Shown here: in pieces, positions 17,287 through 25,339 of the stretch
Layout: each line of letters starts with the position of its first letter
How positions within the stretch are numbered: the first letter of the stretch is position 1
From: Saccharibacillus brassicae
Lineage (GTDB): Bacteria; Bacillota; Bacilli; Paenibacillales; Paenibacillaceae
Assembly (NCBI RefSeq): GCF_006542275.1
Contig: NZ_CP041217.1
Span: forward strand, 4,528,501-4,592,500
DNA: 64,000 nt
Reading direction: 5' to 3'
The notes under the pieces: generated by a model
Databases searched by the model: none
What the model was told of the DNA's origin: nothing
Seen by the model: the letters and a program-made list of their open reading frames with translations, nothing else
Position numbers and translations under genes: made by a program

Positions 17287-17325
17287 TGTCGAATAATATC
17301 GAATAACGACGATCTTTTGTCGACA
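17287..17325. promoter_or_regulatory. Spo0A boxes in the abrB leader
   Basis: A perfect TGTCGAA at 17287-17293 (about +10 from the predicted start) and a one-mismatch palindromic site TTGTCGACAA covering 17319-17325. In Bacillus subtilis, phosphorylated Spo0A represses abrB by binding boxes just downstream of its promoter; the same geometry is seen here. Confidence 0.7.
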
Positions 17326-17359
17326 ATTATCATTTTAATCGAAATGGGGAATTATAGCA

Positions 17360-17620
17360 ATGAAAGCAACAGGCATCGTAAGACGCGTAGACGAACTTGG
17401 ACGGGTAGTCATTCCGATTGAACTTCGCAGAACAATGGGTATCGATATTAAAGACGGATTGGAAATTTTCGTGGACGGCGAACGCATTATCCTCAGAAAA
17501 TACGCACCGACTTGCATCTTCACAGGCGAAGCCGAAGATCTCGTGTACTTCAAAGGCAAAATGGTCAGCAAATCCGCTATCGAAGAATTGATCGACCTGT
17601 ACCAGGCGGAATCCAAGTAA
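17360..17620 (+). CDS. abrB: Transition-state regulator AbrB
   Basis: An 86-residue AbrB/SpoVT-family DNA-binding protein. The swapped-hairpin N-terminal domain MKATGIVRRVDELGRVVIPIELRRTMGI...GLEIFVDGERIILRKY is essentially that of Bacillus AbrB. A shorter C-terminal multimerisation region (CIFTGEAEDLVYFKGKMVSKSAIEELIDLY) retains the single conserved cysteine. It represses post-exponential genes during growth as a tetramer. ATG 17360 has GGGGAA upstream. It has its own promoter, Spo0A boxes and terminator. At 86 residues it is slightly shorter than the 94-96 of Bacillus. Confidence 0.93.
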   Translation: MKATGIVRRVDELGRVVIPIELRRTMGIDIKDGLEIFVDGERIILRKYAPTCIFTGEAEDLVYFKGKMVSKSAIEELIDLYQAESK

Positions 17621-17654
17621 TTTCTCCTTGCTCGCGCTTCAGCGCTTCTCATAG

Positions 17655-17694
17655 AGTCCGCCGCTTCCTTCCCGGGAACGGCGGGCTTTTTGAG
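17655..17694 (+). terminator. abrB terminator
   Basis: AGTCCGCCG pairs with CGGCGGGCT around a CCCGGG-containing loop and is followed by T5, 35 bases after the abrB stop. Confidence 0.75.
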
Positions 17695-17742
17695 TAAGGG
17701 CAAGGGTAGGGTAAGTAAGGGTAAGTAAGGTACGCAGCGGCA

Positions 17743-17779
17743 AAAAAAGAGGCCCTCTCTCGAAGAGGAGCCTCTTTTT
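17743..17779. terminator. Bidirectional terminator between abrB and the minus-strand gene at 17820
   Basis: AAAAAGAGGC and GCCTCTTTTT form a symmetrical A/T-tailed hairpin with further TCTC/GAG pairing inside. It probably serves the minus-strand gene ending at 17820. The preceding 40 bases are short GTAAG-type repeats with nothing coding. Confidence 0.7.
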
Positions 17780-17819
17780 GTCGTGCATTCGATCCGGCGC
17801 GCGGACCTCGTTCACGGAA

Positions 17820-18167
17820 TCAGGACTGCGGCGCTTCGACGCTGAGCGCGTAAGTCGCGCGGTCGTTCGTCAGTTCAAGGCGGTCGCCGCTCTGGCTGCC
17901 GATCGCAAGTTCGTTGATTCCGATCTCGTACGTATCGCCGGGCAGCGGCACGCTCTCGCCTTCGCCGTTGACGATACTGCCGCTTCCGCGCAGCAGCAGC
18001 GCGCGTTCGAGGTAATCGTCGACGGGATTGTCCTGCGGACGCTCGCCGATCTCTTCAAGCTCGAACCGCACGATATCGGTATCTTCGTTTTCTTTTTTCT
18101 CGATATGCAGCGTTTGACCCGACTTGCCCTTCAGCCATTCGCTCAAAGCTTCGATCTGTTTGTCCAT
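17820..18167 (-). CDS. Hypothetical acidic protein, 115 aa
   Basis: Not recognised. ATG 18167 has AAGGGTGA upstream. The sequence is acidic, begins with a helix (DKQIEALSEWLKG) and continues as alternating strands (TLHIEKKE, DIVRFELEEIG, YEIGINELAIGS, RATYALSVEAP), suggesting a small mixed alpha/beta cytoplasmic domain. It has no signal peptide, membrane segment or cysteine. It lies 126 bases downstream of the TVP38-type membrane gene on the same strand, so the two may be co-transcribed. Confidence 0.7.
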   Translation of the reverse strand: MDKQIEALSEWLKGKSGQTLHIEKKENEDTDIVRFELEEIGERPQDNPVDDYLERALLLRGSGSIVNGEGESVPLPGDTYEIGINELAIGSQSGDRLELTNDRATYALSVEAPQS

Positions 18168-18293
18168 CTGGGGTCACCCTTTCTTCCGGCAAAGCTTCCC
18201 GCTTCGCCTGCGTACTTTCCTTTTACCCCGCCAAGCCTTCAAGCAAACGCCTTATGTCCTGCGGTGTGCCGCGCTTTTTGCGCCTGCCCTGCC

Positions 18294-18917
18294 TTACTTG
18301 GAGTCCTGCAGCCTGCGCGCAAACGGGCGGTAGGCCGCGTAGACGGCGAGCAGGAAGCCTGCGTACAGGCCCAGCACCGTCAGCGTCCTCGGCACGTCGG
18401 TGAACAGGTTCTGGCCGACGAAAGCGAATACGAGCATGGCCGGGATTTTGCCGAGCGCGGAAGCGGTGACGTAGATGACCGGCCGAATGTTCAGAAAAGC
18501 GGGATACAAATTGACGAGCGCCTGAGGCAGCAGCGGCACGAGGCGGGCGGCGAGAATGACGGGAAACGGGCGGCGTTCCATCATCCGGCCGATCCGCTCA
18601 AGGCCCGAATATTTGGACAGCGCGGCGCGCCCCTGCTCCCGGAAAAACACCCGCGCAAGCGTGTACTGCATCAGCGAAGCCGCCGTCACCGCCAGCCAGG
18701 CCAGCAGCGCACCCATAAGCGGTCCGTACAGGAAACCGAGCGAACCGATGACGAGCTTGTACGGCAGCACGGGGAAAAAAGCGAACAGGAACGCAAGCGC
18801 CAGGCCGGCGCCGGCCGGCAGCGAGACGTCTCCGAGCAAAGCATTCAATTCGTGGCGATAGATCAGAATCGTCAGCAGCGCCGCGGCATACAGGGCGAGC
18901 GTAATCCATTTTTTCAT
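18294..18917 (-). CDS. TVP38/TMEM64 (DedA-like) membrane protein
   Basis: A 207-residue integral membrane protein with about six hydrophobic segments. It carries the family signature: re-entrant FFPVLPYKLVIGSLGFLYGPLMGALLAWLA near 45-75, an FFREQGR-type loop, and LAARLVPLLPQALVNLYPAFLNI in the second half. The fold is that of the DedA/VTT proteins, implicated in lipid flipping. The ATG at 18917 with GGAGAGGAG upstream is chosen over a much longer in-frame extension to 19505, which runs antisense through the HD gene. It lies divergent from the HD phosphohydrolase gene at 19122. Confidence 0.88.
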   Translation of the reverse strand: MKKWITLALYAAALLTILIYRHELNALLGDVSLPAGAGLALAFLFAFFPVLPYKLVIGSLGFLYGPLMGALLAWLAVTAASLMQYTLARVFFREQGRAALSKYSGLERIGRMMERRPFPVILAARLVPLLPQALVNLYPAFLNIRPVIYVTASALGKIPAMLVFAFVGQNLFTDVPRTLTVLGLYAGFLLAVYAAYRPFARRLQDSK

Positions 18918-19121
18918 GCGGCGTCGCGTCTCCTCTCCGTCCGGGCACGCCGAAACGGCCCCGCCCGGGTTGCGTACTCCGATTGTATGCGATGGACGTC
19001 GGGGAAGTCGAGCGGGAGGTGTTGGGACGGCGGCCGCCGTTCGTTTTGCCCGGGCAGCGGGAGCCGGATATACTTGGAAAAGACAGGCTTGACGCATGAC
19101 GCACAAGGAGAGTGGAAAACG

Positions 19122-20097
19122 ATGAAACGGGAAAAAGAATCCGCGCGCGGAACACGGCCGGGCGGAGCCTACGGCCAAATGGCCGGACCTAACGCGCTGC
19201 GCGATCCGCTGTGGGGCACGGCGAACGTGCCGAGCGCGGCGGAGACGAAGCTGTTGCGCACGAACGCGCTGCGCCGGCTGCATTTCGTGCGCCATGCGGG
19301 ACCGGCGGCGCTGCATACGCAGCATACGTCGTCGCGGCTTCAGCATACGCTCGGCGTGTTCGCGCTGATTGCGCATTTTGCGCCGGACTGGCCGGAGCTG
19401 CGGGCGGCTGCGCTGCTGCACGACGTCGGTCACGGGCCGTTCAGCCATGCGCTGGAAGGGGTCGGAGGCTTCGACCATCACCGGCGCTCCGAAGAAGTAT
19501 TGCATTCACCGGAAATCCGGCAGGCGCTGGGCGGGCTGAACGCGGTCGAAGTGTTCGACCTCATTGAAGGGCTGCGCCCCAATCCGCTGCGCAACGGGGA
19601 GTGGGTGCTGCATGCCGATCACCTGGATTCGTGGGTGCGCAGCGCCGCCTCGTTCGGCATCCTGCCGAAACCCGCTCCGGAGCTGCTGCGCGGCTACCGC
19701 TTGTCCGGCTCCTCGTATCTCGAAGCGGACCGTCACACCGCCGAGCTGACGCTTCGGCTGATTGTGCACGAAGCGGAGTATCACGCTTCGGCGGACAATA
19801 TCGGGCCGGTCGCCGTGCTGCGCGCGCTCACGCTGCGCCTGATCGAAGCCGGCGGCCTGCTGCCGGATCGGCTTGGCGACCTCGCCGACGAAGGACTGCT
19901 GCATATGCTTCGGCAGCATTCCGCGACCGCCGCGGAGACGGCCCGGCTGCTGGAGCGTCCGCACGAACTTGCGGTCGTCCGCCGGGGCGAGCGGACTTCG
20001 GGCCGACGAACTGCCGTCCTATGCGCGGATCGCCGGGCTGAACAAACTGCTCGGCGATTACGCCGTATTCTGGCGGGAGGAAGGAGAATGGGAATGA
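19122..20097 (+). CDS. HD-domain phosphohydrolase, frameshifted near its 3' end
   Basis: An HD-superfamily protein of the YwfO/dNTPase-like type: HTSSRLQHTLGVFALIAHF supplies the first histidine, ALLHDVGHGPFSHALE the HD pair, and VLHADHLDSW a later aspartate. ATG 19122 has AAGGAGAG upstream. The first frame codes cleanly to about 19985; from there the neighbouring frame carries obvious coding sequence, GLRADELPSYARIAG...FWREEGEWE, ending at TGA 20097. One extra base in the G-rich stretch near 19955-19995 would explain it. As written, the first frame has no stop and continues into the phosphatase, giving one ORF 19122-20696 of 524 codons. Confidence 0.8.
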
Positions 20098-20696
20098 GGG
20101 ATAGGATTGGGGGGAACAGGCAGGAAGAGACGAGGATCTATCTGGTGCGCCATGCCCACTCGGCTTACGAACACGGCCGGGAGAGAGAGCGGGGGTTGTC
20201 CGAGCAGGGCCGCGCGGATGCGGAGCGGATCGCCCTGCGCCTGCGGAACGAAGGCATCAGAATTTTCGTCTCAAGCCCTTACCGCCGGGCGGTCGAGACG
20301 ATAGCGCCGCTTGCGGCAGCGGCCGGGCAGCGTGTCGTGCAGCACGAAGATCTGCGCGAGCGTCTCGTCGCGGGCGACTGGGAACTGGGCCCGGAAAATT
20401 TCCGGTCCGAGAAGCAGCGCTGCTACGCCGATCTCGATTATCGGCCGCCGGGCGGCGAAAGCAGCCGGGAAGCGGCGGAGCGAGGGATCGCCGTCCTGCG
20501 CGGACTGCTGCGGACGCATGCCGGGGAACGGATCGCGATCGGCACGCACGGCGATATCATGACGCTTATGCTGAACGGGTTCGACGCGCAGTACGATTTT
20601 GAATTTTGGCGGCGGCTGACGATGCCCGACGTCTACTGCGCTTTGTTCGCGGGCGGCAGATTCGTCCGCGCGGAGCGCATAGAAGGCGACGGATGA
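20094..20696 (+). CDS. Histidine phosphatase (phosphoglycerate-mutase-like)
   Basis: A 200-residue phosphatase of the histidine-phosphatase (RHG) superfamily. It has the catalytic YLVRHAHSAYE (H of RHA accepts phosphate), the SSPYRRAVETI arginine motif, an acidic WELGPE region and the second catalytic histidine in IGTHGD. ATG 20094 has GGAGGAAGGAG seven bases upstream and overlaps the displaced stop of the HD protein (ATGA). The two genes were evidently a coupled pair; in this sequence the HD frame reads through into this gene. The substrate is probably a phosphorylated metabolite. Confidence 0.88.
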   Translation: MRDRIGGNRQEETRIYLVRHAHSAYEHGRERERGLSEQGRADAERIALRLRNEGIRIFVSSPYRRAVETIAPLAAAAGQRVVQHEDLRERLVAGDWELGPENFRSEKQRCYADLDYRPPGGESSREAAERGIAVLRGLLRTHAGERIAIGTHGDIMTLMLNGFDAQYDFEFWRRLTMPDVYCALFAGGRFVRAERIEGDG

Positions 20697-20755
20697 ATGA
20701 CCGTCTTCGCCTTGGCACCTGCTGCACTCGCTAAAAGCAAAGGAGGTAACCGATC

Positions 20756-21049
20756 ATGATTTTGGAAGCGGCCATGCTGCACGTCAAGCCGGGACGTACG
20801 GAACAATTCGAGCGTGATTTTCGCGCGGCTTCGGTGTATATCGGACAGATTTCGGGGTACCAGGGACACGAATTGCAAAAATGCCTTGAGGACGATCACA
20901 AATATTTGCTGCTTGTGCATTGGGAGAAGCTTGAAGATCATACGGAAGGGTTCCGCGGTTCGCCGCAGTATCAGGAATGGAAAAAAATGCTGCACGACTA
21001 CTACGATCCTTTTCCGACGGTCGAACATTTCGAGCGGGTCTACCCGTAA
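20756..21049 (+). CDS. Antibiotic biosynthesis monooxygenase (ABM) domain protein
   Basis: A 97-residue ferredoxin-like dimeric alpha-beta-barrel protein: MILEAAMLHVKPGRTEQFERDF, SGYQGHELQKCLEDDHKYLLLVHWEKLEDHTEGFRGSPQYQEW and a C-terminal FERVYP strand are the usual ABM elements. Related proteins act as heme-degrading or quinone monooxygenases or as structural domains of unknown substrate; it lacks any feature that assigns one. ATG 20756 has AAAGGAGG upstream. It lies 59 bases after the phosphatase and may share its transcript. Confidence 0.88.
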   Translation: MILEAAMLHVKPGRTEQFERDFRAASVYIGQISGYQGHELQKCLEDDHKYLLLVHWEKLEDHTEGFRGSPQYQEWKKMLHDYYDPFPTVEHFERVYP

Positions 21050-21169
21050 GGAAAAATAGCCGCAGCGCGGAAAAAGCCTGCCGTTTCTTGATTAAGAAGC
21101 GGCGGGCTCCGGGTGTCGGAAACCATGTCCCGGCGCACAGCGTGCCTGACCGCTTAATCCGGATCAAAA

Positions 21170-21350
21170 GTCAGCATTTTATGCGAAAAAGCCGCTCAAA
21201 AAGCAAAAAGCTGACCCGAAGTCAGCTTTTTGCTTCGATTGGGCCTGCCCAAAGCGGATTTTGAAGAAAAAGTGGACCGAAAGTCAACATTTCCTCCAAA
21301 CAAGCCGTTCAAACAGCAAAATGTGGATTTCAGGTCAGCCTCAGGCAGGA
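21170..21350. repeat. Cluster of degenerate palindromic repeats
   Basis: This 354-base gap has no gene I can support. It contains AAAAGCTGAC/GTCAGCTTTT (10-bp arms, loop CCGAA) near 21207-21231, plus half-palindromes of the same type (AAAGTCAGCATTTT, AAAGTCAACATTT, AAATGTGGATTTCAGGTCAG). They resemble the AAATGTTGA/TCAACATTT palindromes of the tandem array at 63004-63290. Confidence 0.55.
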
Positions 21351-21403
21351 ATGCGAGATTTTTTCGACAGCTTGATCCGACCGTATGGGCGGGCAAGGCC
21401 GAT

Positions 21404-22351
21404 CTAGAACAAGCTCCAGTCCATCCGCTGCGACAGGCGTTCGAGCAGATGCACGCCGGCGCTGCTGTTGCCTTTGGCATTCAGCGCGGGGCCGACGACG
21501 CCGATACCGAGCGCGCCGGGCACGAACGTGAGGATGCCGCCGGACACGCCGCTTTTGGCCGGAAGACCCGCTTTGATCGCGAATTCGCCGGAAGCGTTGT
21601 ACATGCCGCACGTAATCATGAACGTCTTGGCAATCTGCACGTAGCGGCGCGGGATCAGTTCTTCGCCGCTGACGGGGTCGGTTCCGTCGCCGGCCAGCAC
21701 GAGCGCCATACGCGCGAGGTCGCGGCAGGTGGCTTCGATCGAGCAGTGGCGGAAATAGACGGACAGCACATTCTCGACGCCTCCGTCCAGCACGCCGTTT
21801 TCCACGAGAAAATAACTGATCGAACGGTTGAGGTTGCCCGTCTCGTATTCGGACCGGTAGACCGCTTCATTGACCTGCAGCTCGCTGCCGCCCGCCAGAC
21901 GGCGGAAAAATTCGAGAATGCGCGCGGATTTCTCTTCCGGCGAAGAGCCTTTGATCATGGACGAGACGGTAATCGCCCCGGCGTTGATCAGCGGATTGAA
22001 CGGGATGCCCGGCCGCACGAGTTCCAGCTTGAGCATCGAATTGAAGTTGTCGCCGGTCGGCTCCATGCCGACGCGCCCGAATACCGCTTCTTCGCCGTTG
22101 TCCATCAGGGCGAGAATGAGGGTGAATACTTTGGAGATGCTTTGCAGCGTAAACGTCGTGTCGCAGTCTCCGGCCGAAGCGGAATTGCCGCTCAGGTCGA
22201 GCAGGTGAATCCCGAGCGCGTCCCGGCGCGCTTTGGACAATTCGGGGATATACGAAGCCACTTCGCCGAAAGCCGCTTCCTGCCGGCTTTGCTCCAGCCA
22301 TTCCGGCAGAAACTGCCGAACTTCGTCCAATCGCGCTTGTTTGTTCGTCAT
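21404..22351 (-). CDS. glsA: Glutaminase A
   Basis: A 315-residue serine-dependent glutaminase (beta-lactamase-like fold) hydrolysing glutamine to glutamate and ammonia in the cytoplasm. Key segments: catalytic Ser-x-x-Lys in FTLQSISKVFTL (about 68-79), PFNPLINAGAI, NEAVYRSEYETGNLNRSISYFL with the conserved YxxE..xxxN residues, and KSGVSGGIL near the C-terminus. ATG 22351 has AAAGGAGG upstream. Length is normal. It is transcribed alone, divergent from the oppD-like gene. Confidence 0.95.
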   Translation of the reverse strand: MTNKQARLDEVRQFLPEWLEQSRQEAAFGEVASYIPELSKARRDALGIHLLDLSGNSASAGDCDTTFTLQSISKVFTLILALMDNGEEAVFGRVGMEPTGDNFNSMLKLELVRPGIPFNPLINAGAITVSSMIKGSSPEEKSARILEFFRRLAGGSELQVNEAVYRSEYETGNLNRSISYFLVENGVLDGGVENVLSVYFRHCSIEATCRDLARMALVLAGDGTDPVSGEELIPRRYVQIAKTFMITCGMYNASGEFAIKAGLPAKSGVSGGILTFVPGALGIGVVGPALNAKGNSSAGVHLLERLSQRMDWSLF

Positions 22352-22493
22352 GCACGCAGCCTCCTTTATAGATCGTATCGGATTTTAATATCGGTTCTGA
22401 GCAGCGAATCTTGCAGGAGCGGAGGCCCTTTCCGCCGTCGTACGTATCATACCGCAGTCTTCCGCTCATAGACACCTGACATCCAATGTCTGC

Positions 22494-22523
22494 TTGACTG
22501 CCAGTTAGCTCAGCAGTTACAAT
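22494..22523 (+). promoter_or_regulatory. Promoter of the oppD-like gene
   Basis: TTGACT (22494-22499), 18-bp spacer, TACAAT (22518-22523), giving a transcript start near 22530 and a leader of about 150 bases with no open reading frame I can support. Confidence 0.6.
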
Positions 22524-22637
22524 ATTATATACGGTTTCGCGGAACAATGTTCGGCGAGTAAGGCCCAAACGTTCGGAAAAGCGGGATGCGCCCTGACGTA
22601 CGACGCCCAATGAACGATATGCGAAAAGCGACAAACC

Positions 22638-22659
22638 GCCCGTTCCTTCGCGAACGGGC
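22638..22659 (+). promoter_or_regulatory. Leader hairpin just before oppD-like gene
   Basis: GCCCGTTC (22638-22645) and GAACGGGC (22652-22659) form a perfect 8-bp stem with a 6-base loop, followed by TTTAT and, within 20 bases, the ATG. It could be a weak terminator (attenuator) or an mRNA-stabilising stem. Confidence 0.4.
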
Positions 22660-22678
22660 TTTATAGGGAGTGGAGATC

Positions 22679-23740
22679 ATGGAGAAACTTCTCGAAGTTA
22701 AAGATTTGGCGATTTCATTCAGAACGCGCGCCGGCGAAGTTCAAGCAATCCGCGGCGTCAACTTCCATCTGAACAAAGGCGAGACGCTGGCGATCGTCGG
22801 CGAATCCGGTTCGGGCAAAAGCGTAACGTCCCAGGCGATCATGAAGCTGGTCCCTGAGCCGCAAGGACAGTACAAACGCGGACAGATCATGTTCGAAGGC
22901 CAGGACCTGATCAAAAAAACGCAAAGCCAAATGCAAAAAATGCGCGGCAAAGAGATCGGCATGATCTTCCAGGATCCGATGACCTCGCTCAACCCGACGA
23001 TGAAAGTCGGCAAGCAGATCACCGAAGTGCTGTTCACGCACGAAAAGATTTCCGGATCGGACGCCCGCGCACGCGGCCTGGAACTGCTGAACCTCGTCGG
23101 CATTCCGAACGCGGAAAAGCGTTTTGACCAGTACCCGCACGAATTTTCCGGCGGTATGCGTCAGCGCGTCGTGATCGCGATGGCGCTGGCCGCCAATCCG
23201 AAGCTGCTGATCGCCGACGAACCGACGACGGCGCTCGACGTGACGATCCAGGCGCAGATCCTCGAACTGATGAAGGACCTGCAGGCCAAGATCGGTACGG
23301 CCATCATCTTCATCACCCACGATCTCGGCGTCGTCGCCAAGATGGCGGACCGCGTCGCGGTCATGTACGCCGGACAAATCGTGGAAATGGGCACGGCTGC
23401 CGAGATCTTCTACGATCCGCGCCACCCGTATACGTGGGGACTGCTGTCCTCGATGCCTGCGCTCGACAGCAACGGCGAAGAGAAGCTGACCGCGATTCCG
23501 GGCACGCCGCCCGATCTGCTGCACCCGCCGATCGGCGACGCGTTCGCCCTGCGCAGCACGTACGCCATGAAGATCGATTTCGAGAAAGAGCCTCCGATGT
23601 TCCAGGTCTCCGACACGCATTTCGTCAAGTCCTGGCTGCTGCATCCGGACGCTCCGGCGGTTACGCCGCCCGAAGCGGTCCTGCGCCGTCAGCGCAAGCT
23701 GGATAACACGTACGACAAGCCGGTTCTGGTTCAGGCTTAA
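22679..23740 (+). CDS. Oligopeptide/dipeptide ABC transporter ATP-binding protein (OppD/DppD type)
   Basis: A 353-residue ATPase with Walker A GESGSGKS (about 38-45), signature [15 protein letters not shown], Walker [14 protein letters not shown]-loop IIFITHDLG, and the C-terminal oligo_HPY region ([12 protein letters not shown]...[20 protein letters not shown]) that marks OppD/DppD subunits. The HPY region lacks the full iron-sulphur cysteine set of some relatives. ATG 22679 is preferred to GTG 22670. It powers peptide import in a complex with OppB, OppC, OppA and OppF, but none of these is adjacent, so it is an orphan in this window. A terminator follows. Confidence 0.9.
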   Translation: MEKLLEVKDLAISFRTRAGEVQAIRGVNFHLNKGETLAIVGESGSGKSVTSQAIMKLVPEPQGQYKRGQIMFEGQDLIKKTQSQMQKMRGKEIGMIFQDPMTSLNPTMKVGKQITEVLFTHEKISGSDARARGLELLNLVGIPNAEKRFDQYPHEFSGGMRQRVVIAMALAANPKLLIADEPTTALDVTIQAQILELMKDLQAKIGTAIIFITHDLGVVAKMADRVAVMYAGQIVEMGTAAEIFYDPRHPYTWGLLSSMPALDSNGEEKLTAIPGTPPDLLHPPIGDAFALRSTYAMKIDFEKEPPMFQVSDTHFVKSWLLHPDAPAVTPPEAVLRRQRKLDNTYDKPVLVQA

Positions 23741-23754
23741 AGATAGACGAATAG

Positions 23755-23797
23755 AAAAAGGGATGAAGCCGAAAGTATTCGGTCTCATCCCTTTTTT
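23755..23797. terminator. Bidirectional terminator between oppD-like and MFS genes
   Basis: AAAAAGGGATGA pairs with TCATCCCTTTTTT around a CGAA/TTCG inner stem; both strands end in a T-tract, serving the convergent genes. Confidence 0.8.
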
Positions 23798-25077
23798 GCC
23801 GTTGTTTTTTTGTCGCGAAACTTGAAGTAATACAGCATGGAGGCACTGATATAGAGCACGCCGGTGATGCTGAACGTGATCGCGTAGCCCCAGTAATTGC
23901 CGTATGTCGTAATGAGGTAGGACTGCACCGGTCCCATGCTGGCCCAACCGAGCATGAAAGCGGTCTGGGTCAACGAATTGGCGATGCTGCGCTTGCTGTC
24001 CGGGATACGGTCGACCATGACGGCGGACTGGATCGGGTTGGCGGCATTCATCAGCGCCTGCCGGAACAAGAACGCGATCGAAGCGACCAGCGCGATATTC
24101 GTGAATCCGGTCGTCAGCAGGAACGGAAGCGAGAGCATCTGGAACAGGACGACGGCGCGGACCGGCCCCACTTTTCTCGACAGCGTCGGGCCGATCAGCA
24201 TGGACACGATCGTCATGATCTGCCCCAGCGAGATCAGCACACTCATCGTCGTCAGCGACACCCCGAACCGGTTCGTGAAGTACAGGTTCAGGTAAGGCAC
24301 GACGAGGCCGGAACCGAGCCCGATCGGAAGCTGCGCGAGCACGAACCAGAAGATGATGCGCGAGCTTCCCGCATCCTGTGTCCGCGCGCCCGCTTCGCTT
24401 GGCACGGAGTTCTCGCCGCCACCCGGCTTGGCCGGAACGGGCGACGTGGCGGGCGGTTCGGACTGCCGGCGGCTCTCCCGGATAAACAGCATGGGCACGA
24501 AAGCGGCAAGCGTCGCGACGCCGCCGACGAACAGCGTGAAGCGCAGACTCTCGACGCGCGGGAGGCCGGTATGCTGGAGCCAGTCGGCGAGTACGCCGCC
24601 GCCCATGCTGCCGAGCACCTGCGCGGCGAGCATCAGCGAGGAATAAGCGCTGAACAGGGCGAGCCGCTGCGACTTTTTAACGTTTTCGGCCAAAAACGGG
24701 ATAGCCAGCACCTGGAAGAAGGCCGCGAACACGCCGGAACAGACCGCGAGCAGCAGCAGCATCGGTTCCGCTTCGGCAAACGCGCGCAGCGCGAACACGA
24801 CGCCGCTGAACAGCGCCCCGATCACGAGCAGCATCTTGCGGCTGAGCCGGTCGCCGAACAGGCCGATCGGGATAAAGATGCAGGCCGTCGCAAGCGACTG
24901 AATACTGACGACCCGTCCGTTCATCGCATCGCCGTAACCGATTCCCTGAATGTAGAGATTGTACAGCACGGAGAACATGCCTCCGCCGATCTGGTACAGC
25001 AGATTGGCAAGAAAAAACAATTTGACGTTGCGCGGCCAACCGGCGATTCCGGCGGTCAGGCGCCTAAGCGATTCCAA
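23785..25077 (-). CDS. Major facilitator superfamily transporter
   Basis: A 430-residue 12-segment MFS protein. The first half shows FFLANLLYQIGGGMFSVLYNLYIQ, GLFGDRLSRKMLLVIGAL (motif A-like loop) and PFLAENVKKSQRLALFSAYSS; a Pro/Gly/Glu-rich cytoplasmic loop (about 195-225) joins the halves. TTG 25077 is chosen because AAAGGAGG lies seven bases upstream; a longer in-frame start at 25104 would overlap that site. The sequence suggests a drug or metabolite exporter of the YfkF/YcxA-like type, but the substrate is unknown. Its end overlaps the shared terminator. Confidence 0.9.
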   Translation of the reverse strand: MESLRRLTAGIAGWPRNVKLFFLANLLYQIGGGMFSVLYNLYIQGIGYGDAMNGRVVSIQSLATACIFIPIGLFGDRLSRKMLLVIGALFSGVVFALRAFAEAEPMLLLLAVCSGVFAAFFQVLAIPFLAENVKKSQRLALFSAYSSLMLAAQVLGSMGGGVLADWLQHTGLPRVESLRFTLFVGGVATLAAFVPMLFIRESRRQSEPPATSPVPAKPGGGENSVPSEAGARTQDAGSSRIIFWFVLAQLPIGLGSGLVVPYLNLYFTNRFGVSLTTMSVLISLGQIMTIVSMLIGPTLSRKVGPVRAVVLFQMLSLPFLLTTGFTNIALVASIAFLFRQALMNAANPIQSAVMVDRIPDSKRSIANSLTQTAFMLGWASMGPVQSYLITTYGNYWGYAITFSITGVLYISASMLYYFKFRDKKTTAKKG

Positions 25078-25339
25078 TTGCGGACCTCCTTTACAGGTAA
25101 ACACAACCTTTTTATCTTACCAGTTCGCAAGCAAGGGGGAAAGGAAACGCGTCAGTTCGGCGAAGCGTCGCAGCGGAAAACGCTCTTGACGTTCGCAAAG
25201 TCTGCCCCCGATATAGGCAAAGTATAGGCAAAGTCCGCGAAAATAGAATTTTGCCGCTTGGCTCGGTATACTGGAAAAGAAGCCCAAGCCTAATGCTGAC
25301 AAGCACAACGCTTAACTAACAAGAAAGCGGGGGAACGCC

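Noticed and set aside
16736..17326. 196-codon minus-strand frame in the abrB upstream region
   Set aside because: No ribosome site, reads through the terminator and Spo0A boxes, and the translation looks like random AT-rich sequence.
17778..19121. Upstream extension of the HD/phosphatase reading frame
   Set aside because: This part runs antisense through the 115-aa gene and the TVP38 gene, has no coding character, and a good ribosome site sits at the ATG 19122.
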